Below are positions 30,146-37,654 of a DNA stretch of 37,654 bases, piece by piece. The position numbers and the translations under genes are program-made. Numbering within the stretch: the first letter of the stretch is position 1; each line of letters starts with the position of its first letter. A model generated the notes under the pieces. It was given only the letters and a program-made list of their open reading frames with translations. It did not search any database and was not told where the DNA came from. The DNA lies in the NCBI GenBank assembly GCA_015501055.1, contig JADNYV010000334.1:1-37654 (forward strand), written 5' to 3'. This DNA comes from Mucidula mucida. Its lineage: Eukaryota; Basidiomycota; Agaricomycetes; Agaricales; Physalacriaceae.

Positions 30146-30662
30146 TGTTATGAATCGCCATATTTTCACATTTTCACATCTATCATTCTTATCGGGGGCT
30201 CTTCTTATCAAACAACAGGACTGTTTCATCATCTGTTTCGTCACCGATCATACTCCTTTTCATTACCGAAGCCGTACTCATGTCGGACACACCCAACACA
30301 TGGATGACATCATACATGCCGATACCTCATGGACTCCCTATTGTATACACCACCGACACTCGTAGCACACATGGTCGTTTCAGTATTATTACTTACATGC
30401 AGTTACCACTCGTATTTAATGGTTTCACGGACTAGTAGCATACAACACTGGGTCAAGGGCGTGGAGCATCCCTAGTGGAAACGCGTATGGACAAGGAGTC
30501 CAAACACAGACTTACTAGTATATAAGCAGTAGTGTAGTATCATTGTACTTTAGTTCCGATCTCGTTTATACACCTGGCCTAGCCTAGTCTACGAACACAC
30601 ACTTCTTCCTTAGTTCTTGCTGTGGTACCTGGTTAGTCTTGTGGCTTAGTCAGTCGCTAACA
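30146..30662 (+). repeat. Ty3/gypsy 5' LTR
   Basis: 517 bp, TGTTATGAATCG...GTCGCTAACA. A TATA-like GTATATAAG is near 30519. It differs from the 3' LTR by roughly fifteen small changes, mostly short indels. Confidence 0.93.
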
Positions 30663-31244
30663 GAAGATCAGAACTACTTTCTACCACCTACCACACATCC
30701 CTGATCGTCGATCAGCACTTCGCTGTTTGATCATCACACATTCCCCATCCCCTTTCCATGTTTACAGATCACGGATTCTAATCCAGCGACGTCCGCATAC
30801 ATGTGTATTGGTCCCAGTAGCGCCGGCTAACAGTTAGAGATAACTGCCTCGGGTGCTGGAAGTAGCCGCTCTCACGAGAACGAACTTTTGGCAGTTGCAC
30901 TTCAGTGGGCGCTGTTTACGGGTCAACCCCCGTTCCCAGGAAACTCGGCTTACCTCACACCAGAGGACGTCGGCGGGCAATTGCGAACTTGTGACGAGCT
31001 CTTGGGCTCCGTAGATAGTAGTCAGTAGTCAGTAAAATAGTGTAGACAGTTACAATACTACCTACTTTACTTACCTTACGATACACATCATCATTCCCCA
31101 CCTACCAAGTCCTGGATTCTATTTCAGATCTAGGCAATTCCCCCTTATTCATCCAAACCTCTATTCCTCACCGTTTCATCCAAATCCGCATCACCCATAT
31201 CCCACTTTCACCTTTCACTCTCCAATCCATCACCCCGATTCACC

Positions 31245-32142
31245 ATGTCCAACAAAGCACCCGAGCCCGTCATCACACATCATGCACGCCATGCAAACCC
31301 AGGGATCCTTGTCAACAAGCCTTATGACTATGACGGGGACAAGCCAAGTACAAGAGCTGGTGGCAATCCATGTTCACATACATCCGTACAAGAAGAACAA
31401 CCTCACATCTGACTCCGAAAGGATTGTGTTGTTCTCTCCTACATCGAGGAGATCATGTTGATGCATGGGTCCAGAACTACACGGATCAGAACTTTGACGA
31501 GGAAGAAGAGGAATGGACAGTCTCTTGGACGGAGTTCAAGGAGCATTTGAAGGAGCGATTTGTGGATTCCAACCTCGCGCGAGACGCGCAAGACCAGATC
31601 AGCGGTTGCGCCAGGGCAAGACACCGCTCAAGATTTTTCCAGAAGTTGAGGTCTGCTCACTCAGGCAGGATATTCGAAGGATGACGCATATGTCGTGCGA
31701 CTTCTCGAGACCAACGTCAACAGAAGATCATTGATCAGATCTATGGCAGCCGAGACGGGTTGCCAGAGAAGTACAAGGATTGGAAGCACAGATCATTCAG
31801 ATCGATCAGCTGTGGAGAAGGCGGACGGCGAGCAAGAGGTCCGGCATGCAGTCCCGGCCCAAGCTCCAGGTGGCTACATCGAGAGCAATCCTACAACCCA
31901 CCCCCGACCCGATCACACGACGAGATGCCACCGGTGTTACCTATGGAGGAGCCGGCAGGCCGATGGACATCGACAACGCACGTCGAAGAGGACTTTGCTT
32001 CAGCTGTGGCGAACACGGCCACGTCAGCAGGTTCTGTCCAAGAAGGGTGACCCAGACGATTGGGGTCTATGGACCAAATGAACGACGAGGAGAAAAGAAG
32101 AAGTTGGCCGAAGAGTTGGGGTTTTGCAAGCTCCCGCAGTAG
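31245..32142 (+). pseudogene. Ty3/gypsy gag, frameshifted
   Basis: Starts MSNKAPEPVITHH. The frame then slips repeatedly: YKSWWQSMFTYIR, SYIEEIM, DAWVQNYTDQNF, TEFKEHLKERFVDSNLARDA, RPMDIDNARRRG and finally the zinc knuckle CFSCGEHGHVSRFC (31996-32038). Taken together these are the capsid and nucleocapsid regions of a Ty3/gypsy Gag. No single open frame covers them. Confidence 0.8.
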
Positions 32143-32311
32143 ACGCAGTCCTGCCGGAGCAGTCATCAAGGAAAGGGTCGTCAGATGCAGAATCTATTTA
32201 CAGTACGGTACTGAAACATCTAAAATATCATCGACAACTTTACCACAAAACCTGCGAAAGAAAGATTTGAGCCAAATACGCCCGAGTGGATTGCACAACG
32301 GCTAAGAGAGG

Positions 32312-35300
32312 ATGAAGTGTCGAGAGCAGTGGGGAATTTTGAGAGCATGGATGCCGGAGCGGAGAGAGAGAGAAGCAACGGAAGAGAAGGTGATGGCGAT
32401 CAGAGCGTTGACAAAGGAAGCTGCGGTGGAAGTTGTGACGGAGTTGAAAAAGTCGAGGAAGTACATCCGGGGAACAAAGGGGCAGGACATGAAACTCCGA
32501 GTAACCATAGAGAGCGTACACACAGGCTCTGAATGGGAAACGAGTGCCCTTCTTGACAGTGGAGCAACGGGTTCTTGTGTCAATAAAGAATTTGTCGAGA
32601 GGAACGGACTCCCGATCAAGGAGTTACCGGTCAAGCTTCCTGTCTACAATGCGGATGGAACCCTAAACGAGGGAGGAGCAATCAAAGGTTTTGTGGAGGT
32701 CCGGATGAAGATCGGTGATCACGCTGAAAAGATCGAGTTGGCCGTTACTAATCTTGGCAAAACAAGTATCTTTTTGGGGCTAGATTGGCTACAATATTAC
32801 AACCCCACGATCAACTGGACAGAATCCACGTTGACTTTCGATCGATGCCCAGACCGCTGCGGCTATCTACCCGAGTATGACTTGCCAGAAGACGAAGGAG
32901 AAGATGTAGAAGAGAAGTTGGAAGAGGGAGAGCGCTTGTTCTGGATGGACTGGGACAACTATCGCAAAAGAGGTGAAAAGCTGAGATCACAACAGCCTTC
33001 ATCCGCTGCTGCACCTTACATTGAGGAATTCTCCGATGTATTTAGCAAGGCGGACTTTGACAAGCTACCGGAGCGAAGACCCTGGGATCACGCGATAGAA
33101 CTTATGCCTGGTTCCAAACCGGTCGACTGCAAGGTTTATCCCCTTAGCCCATCCAAGCAGAAGGCGTTAGATGAGTTCCTGGAAGAAAACATACGGACGG
33201 GATGTATATGGCCATCAATTTTACCTATGGCATCACCCTTCTTCTTTGTCAAGAAGAAGGACGGAAGTCTTTGGCCCGTGCAGGATTATCGGAAATTGAA
33301 TGACATAACGATCAAAACCGATATCCCTTGCCGTTGATCCAAGAACTTATCGACAAGCTGAAGGGAGCGAAGTGTTTCACAAAGATGGATGTCTGATGGG
33401 GTTACAATAACATTCGGATCAAAGACAGTAATGAGTGGAAAGCAGCGTTTAGAACAAACCGAGGCCTGTTCGAGCCCTCAGTTATGTTCTTTGGACTTAC
33501 AAACTCGCCGGCGACTTTCAATCGTTCATGAATCACATTCTGAAGGAGTTGATTGACGACGGACATGTTATAGTCTACTTGGACGATATACTTATCTTTA
33601 CGAACACTCTTGATGAGCATAGACAGATTGTACGCAGGGTATTAGAAATATTACGAATAAATAAGCTGTATTTAAAACCCGAGAAATGTAGTTTTGAGGC
33701 ACATACGTAGACTACTTAGGAGTTATTGTTGGAGGAGGAGAAGTGAAGATGGATCCGGCAAAAGTGGCTGTAGTGAAGGAATGGAAGGAGCCGACAAAGA
33801 AGAAGGAAGTACAGTCATTCCTGGGCTTCTGCAACTTCTACCGATGTTTCATCCGGGGATTTGCGGGAGTAGCAAAGCCATTGACATCACTGACTGGGAA
33901 GGGCGAGTGGGTTTGGGGCATGGAGCAACAAGGTGTTTGAGGAGTTGAAACGGAGGATGACGGAAGAACCCGTTCTGATTGTACCACGCGACGACGGCAA
34001 GTTTTGAGTCGAGGCGGACTCCTCAAACTATGTGAACGGGGCGGTTCTTTCCCAGTTTGTTGACGGAAAATGGAGACCAGTAGCCTTTTGGTCTCGCACG
34101 CTGAACGAAGTGGAGCACAATTATGAGATCTACGACAAAGAGATGATGGCTCGATCAACGACTGGCGGCAATATCTCCTAGGCGCTAAGGAGACAGTGGA
34201 GGTTTTCACCAATCATCAAAACCTCAGTACTTCCGGAAGCCACAGAAGTTGAATCGGAGGCAGGCGAGATGGGTTACGGAGTTGGCGGAGTATGACATAC
34301 AGATGATTCATAAGCCGGGCAGACATGGGAAAGCTGATGCCTTGTAAGGATGACAGGCCTTGAGAAGGGGGAAAAAGATAACAAAAATTGTTTTGCTCAA
34401 GCCGGAGTTTTTTATTCACAAATTCAATTTTCTTTACATACAGTAGATACACCGGAGGACGAATTACTTAACAAAATCAAACAAAGAAAAGGAACAAAGA
34501 CAGATACATACAAAAAGCATTAGAAAACAAAGAAAAAGGATGGGAAGAGAAGGAAAATGGACTTATTATGTGGAAAGATCGTATTTACATACCGAAGGAC
34601 AAGGAATTGCGGGAAAAGTTATTGGAATGCACCATGACGCACAGCTTGCAGGCATCCGGACGATACAAGACCTCGAGCTGATCACACGCACCTATTGGTG
34701 GCCAGGAATCAGCCGAGAGTCCGGAATACGTAGAAGGGTGTCAAAATGCCAGTACAAAGTCACATCGCACAAAGCCGGCTGCACCCCTCCATCCTATTGA
34801 TGTGCCAAGCGAGCCATGGGAGATAGTAGGGACGACATGATTGGAGAATGCCGGAATCGGAGGATACAACGCATCAGCACGTTTGTGGACCATTTACAAA
34901 GGATTACCATCATACCAACACACACCACTCTGACGTCGGAAGGCATGGCCCGCATCTACCGTGATCGCATTTTCCCATACATGGGATGCCACGACAGATG
35001 ATACATGATCGCGGTCCCAATACCACTCGTTTCATGAAGGAGTTGTACCGGTGTTGGGCATACAAGGAAACTTACAACGGCGTATCATCCACAGGCAAAT
35101 GGGCAGACGGAACGGTGAACCAAGAGATAGAACATTCTTACGGTTATTTGTCAACTACATCAGAACGACTGGCACAATGGCTACCCTCTGCGAATTCTTT
35201 ACAATGATGGGTACACTCGGCACCAAAGTCACTCCGTTCTTGCAGACATGGGCAGACACCCCTACAAAGGCACCGCTCCGAAAACGCATCAAGAAATGAG

Positions 35301-36004
35301 ACTGCGCAGGAGTTTGCCGACGGCATGAGGAAACATGGGATGAAGTGGGGTCAGCATTGAAGATGGCAAAGAGGACATGAAACGGTTTTATGACAGGAAG
35401 CGACAGAGGCAGTAGAGTACAAGGAGGCGACAAAGTATGGCTGGAAGGGACGAATCTCAGCACGGACCGACCAATGAAGAAGCTGATGACAAACGCTTTG
35501 GGCCGTTCAAAGTATCAAGAAAGTCGGGACGAGCTCTTACAAGCTCCAGATTCCTCACACGTGGAAAGCATTCATCCCGTGTTCAATGAGGCCCTGTTGA
35601 CGCCTTACCACGAGCCGCAATTTCCGACGCAACCCCGAGACATGTGTCCACCACCTGTGCTGGAAGGAGCCGAACCGGATGGGAGGTTGAGAAAGTGGTG
35701 AATTCCCGGAAGTACCGCGGGGGTTTTCAATACAAGGTTCATGGAAGGGTTATGGCACACAGCAGACATGGGAACCGGCATGCAATCTCAAAAAATGCCG
35801 ACGAAGCCATCAGATTTCCACCAACAATACCGAACAAGCCGAAGCCACCGCTTGCTCGCATTGAAGTCCCCATGTCGCAATTTCCATCACATCTATTCCG
35901 ACCCATGCCACCCGCCGATACCGAACCCCCGACGTCACGCTACCCTCTGCAGCCCTCATGGAGCGACTCTGGCGCAGAATGGAACTTGCGCCTTAAGGAG
36001 GGGG
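32312..36004 (+). pseudogene. Ty3/gypsy pol remnant with chromodomain
   Basis: The first 341 codons are open. The protease has LLDSGATGS at 32549-32575, then SIFLGLDWLQYYNP, and the start of reverse transcriptase has SPFFFVKKKDGSLWPVQDYR. The frame breaks near 33330. Further on come the catalytic YLDD (33576-33587), FLGFCNFYRCFIRGFA, then RNase H pieces (VEADSSNYVNGAVLSQF, RTLNEVEHNYEIYDKEM). Integrase fragments follow (PRQMIHDRGPN, FMKELYRC). The chromodomain is at about 35683-35835 (EVEKVVNSRKYRGGFQYKVH, then NADEAIR). Two in-frame TGA codons, at 33394-33396 and 34005-34007, sit where Arg (CGA) is expected. Confidence 0.85.
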
Positions 36005-36007
36005 TGA
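35995..36007 (+). other. Ty3/gypsy polypurine tract
   Basis: AAGGAGGGGGTGA directly precedes the 3' LTR. Confidence 0.65.
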
Positions 36008-36531
36008 TGTTATGAATCGCCATATTTTCACATTTTCACATCTTATCATATCTTATCGGGGCCTTGTCTTATCAACCAACGGACTGTTTCATCATCTGTT
36101 TCGTCACCGATCATACTCCTTTTCATTACCGAAGCCGTACTCATGTCGGACACACGCCCAACACATGGATGACATCATACATGCCGATACCTCATGGACT
36201 CCCTATTGTATACACACCACCGACACTCGTAGCACACATGGTCGTTTCAGTATTATTACTTACATGCAGTTACCACTCGTATTTAATGGTTTCACGGACT
36301 AGTAGCATACAACACTGGGTCAAGGGCGTGGAGATCCCTAGTGGAAACGCGTATGGACAAGGAGTCCAAACACAGACTTACTAGTATATAAGCAGTAGTG
36401 TAGTATCATTGTACTTTAGTTCCGATCTCGTTTATACACCTGGCCTAGCCTAGTCTTACGAACGCAAACTTTCTTCCTTAGTTCTTGCTGTGGTACCTGG
36501 TTGAGTCTCGTGGCTTAGTCAGTCGCTAACA
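36008..36531 (+). repeat. Ty3/gypsy 3' LTR
   Basis: 524 bp, same ends as the 5' LTR and roughly 97% identical by eye, so this insertion is probably older than the copia one. Confidence 0.93.
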
Positions 36532-36616
36532 ATCCCTCGTTTCCAAGCAATGCCACAGGGGAAAGCGCGCCGATTGTCAAGAAACAAAGATGAATGACAC
36601 AATGAGCATACACCAT
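36532..36616 (-). pseudogene. Cytochrome P450, first exon (signal anchor)
   Basis: From the ATG at 36616 it reads MVYAHCVIHLCFLTIGALSP then VALLGNEG and meets the retrotransposon. The hydrophobic stretch fits the ER membrane anchor of microsomal P450s. Removing the element joins GAAACG-AGGGA-GCTCGAG, and the next P450 exon (LRHIPTYG) starts about 60 bp on after a plausible acceptor (CAACTTCAG). The exact donor is not resolved. Taken with the two other pieces this gives one P450 gene, transcribed right to left. Confidence 0.7.
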
Positions 36617-36664
36617 CTTCGGTGAGGAGAGAGAAGAGCTTTCGCCGAGTCAGGCAGCCATTCG

Positions 36665-36674
36665 CTTTTATATT
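36665..36674 (-). promoter_or_regulatory. TATA box of the disrupted P450
   Basis: AATATAAAAG on the minus strand lies about 50 bp upstream of the P450 ATG, so the original promoter seems retained although the gene is split. Confidence 0.5.
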
Positions 36675-36679
36675 GCTCT

Positions 36680-37517
36680 AATCTTGGACATCATTGTGAT
36701 ACATGAATCTTTGACAGATGAGAGCCCGTGTATATGTAGCGACACGGGGCAGATTTGCTTCCGGTGCGCCAAAGAGAAAGTCAACTAGCAGACTGTGGCG
36801 CCAGGGCGCGAGAGAATTGATTTGCAGTACCCCCGAGAGCGATGAGTGTTGATGCATCCAAAGTATATTCGACATGAAAGCAAAGAAAGCGATGGAGGGA
36901 CAGCTAAAAGGCCATCCGTGGGCCCGAGCGAGAAGGCTGAAGGAAGGCCAGAGGGCTGATGGTTGGCTTGAGAGAGAAGAAAAAGATGTGACAGGTAATA
37001 CACAAACGTGAGAGATGTCACAACGCGTGTCAGGTTCAATCAACCTTGCTTCCTGACTTTCCTTTCACCTGCTTTGGGATGTCTTCGCCGGAATTTTGCT
37101 TCAGTTTGGTTTGTTAGATGAAATCGGACTTATTCCATCAATTGCGGTACTGCGATAGCGGCCCAGTCCGAGTCGTCGCTCATGTTGCGATGAAGCCGTT
37201 TTCCTTGTATGCGGATGTGTTGAATAGATTGAGCAACACAGGTCTGGTAGAGCGTGCTATTTTGCTTGCAGAAAAACTGATCAACTTCTAGAATCGACTT
37301 GCCAGAGGATCGTATTGACACAGTGTTGCTTTTGCTAAACGGAGGCAAGGTCAAGCTTGGTCCGGAAGACCGGATTATTCGGAGGTGTGCTCACTCCGTG
37401 AGTAGTTTTCCATTGCCGGACGGCATTTCTCTCTTAATGAATGCTATAGGTCACAATCTTCCCCATTGAACCTGAGTGTGATTATGCTGCAATGACCTCC
37501 GCGCTCGGGCAACGCAG
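36680..37517. other. Divergent intergenic region
   Basis: Lies between the P450 promoter (-) and the aldo-keto reductase promoter (+). Minus-strand frames at 36678-37043 and 37130-37354 show no recognisable domain and I regard them as chance. Confidence 0.4.
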
Positions 37518-37523
37518 TATAAA
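37518..37523 (+). promoter_or_regulatory. TATA box of the aldo-keto reductase gene
   Basis: TATAAA lies 38 bp upstream of the ATG at 37561. Confidence 0.5.
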
Positions 37524-37560
37524 GTCCAATTGCGTATCAACCTACCAGCCCTTAACAACC

Positions 37561-37654
37561 ATGTCCTTATCGATTCTTCAAATGCGAACTGTCAGACTGA
37601 ATACTGGCGCTGAGATGCCCATGATTGGTGTGTTGACACGAAACACGGCATTTC
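37561..37654 (+). CDS. Aldo-keto reductase, first exon (cut by window edge)
   Basis: The ATG at 37561 opens MSLSILQMRTVRLNTGAEMP followed by MIG. This matches the N-terminal strand of aldo-keto reductases (LNTGAxMPxIGxGT), which reduce carbonyls with NADPH. A GTGTGTTG donor at 37628 ends the exon before the usual GT(W/Y) motif. The remainder lies outside the window, so catalytic residues cannot be checked. Confidence 0.65.
   Translation, partial: MSLSILQMRTVRLNTGAEMPMIGVLTRNTAF

Larger units (their letters stand above)
30146..36531 (+). mobile_element. Degenerate Ty3/gypsy chromodomain retrotransposon
   Basis: About 6.4 kb, with LTRs at 30146-30662 and 36008-36531. Inside, Gag, protease, reverse transcriptase, RNase H, integrase and a chromodomain follow in the Ty3/gypsy order. 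The chromodomain assigns it to the chromovirus branch. TCCCT stands before the 5' LTR (30141-30145), and after the 3' LTR the same TCCCT follows one extra A (36533-36537). Many frame slips and nonsense codons make it non-autonomous. It sits near the start of the P450 gene, in the last codons of exon 1 or in intron 1. Confidence 0.92.

Noticed and set aside
30663..30690. tRNA primer site for the Ty3/gypsy element
   Set aside because: No convincing tRNA 3'-end complement follows the LTR; self-priming, as in Tf1-type elements, is possible but could not be shown.
36678..37043. Minus-strand open frame of 121 codons upstream of the P450
   Set aside because: Composition is random-looking and it overlaps the P450 promoter region.

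Overview
This window looks like nuclear DNA of a basidiomycete fungus, most likely an Agaricomycete. The genes carry 45-60 nt GT...AG introns, and the families fit: an M35 peptidyl-Lys metalloendopeptidase, a MYND-finger protein, an arrestin-like protein, a 2OG-Fe(II) dioxygenase, an S1/P1 nuclease, a CON-6 protein, a BTB protein and a multi-intron P450. No rRNA, tRNA, CRISPR or bacterial-type operon was seen.

Layout. 1-1.1 kb: two small foldback elements flanked by TA (MITE type). 1.13-2.45 kb (-): secreted M35 protease with apparent frameshifts. 3.5-4.0 kb (-): small membrane protein. 4.20-4.44 kb: a third MITE, related to the second. 4.53-5.39 kb (-): MYND zinc-finger protein. 5.4-6.9 kb: degenerate, mostly unassigned. 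6.96-8.29 kb (-): arrestin-like protein. 8.4-11.1 kb: gene-poor, with a 100-bp-period direct repeat. 11.15-12.77 kb (+): 2OG-Fe(II) dioxygenase. 12.95-13.80 kb (-): one-pass membrane protein. 14.84-16.16 kb (+): secreted S1/P1 nuclease. 16.5-17.1 kb (-): CON-6 protein. 18.16-18.49 kb (-): small protein ending in RDEL. 19.9-22.1 kb (+): aldehyde dehydrogenase. 22.2-23.3 kb (+): BTB/POZ protein. 37.56 kb to the edge (+): first exon of an aldo-keto reductase.

The centrepiece is 23.38-36.62 kb: one cytochrome P450 gene on the minus strand, split into three pieces by two LTR retrotransposons. The younger is a Ty1/copia element (24140-28986) with an uninterrupted 1388-residue Gag-Pol, LTRs about 99% identical, and a primer-binding site that pairs with the anticodon region of initiator tRNA-Met. 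The older is a degenerate Ty3/gypsy chromodomain element (30146-36531) with LTRs about 97% identical, frameshifts and nonsense codons. Removing both elements and one copy of each target duplication restores a recognisable P450 reading frame at the copia site.

Several host genes (M35, arrestin, dioxygenase, aldehyde dehydrogenase) each need one or more single-base corrections, often in homopolymers, to read through. The copia polyprotein, the nuclease and the MYND gene need none. Whether this reflects real decay or uneven consensus quality cannot be decided from the sequence alone. The genes show no shared pathway. I see mixed secreted hydrolases and oxidative enzymes, not a clear metabolic cluster.
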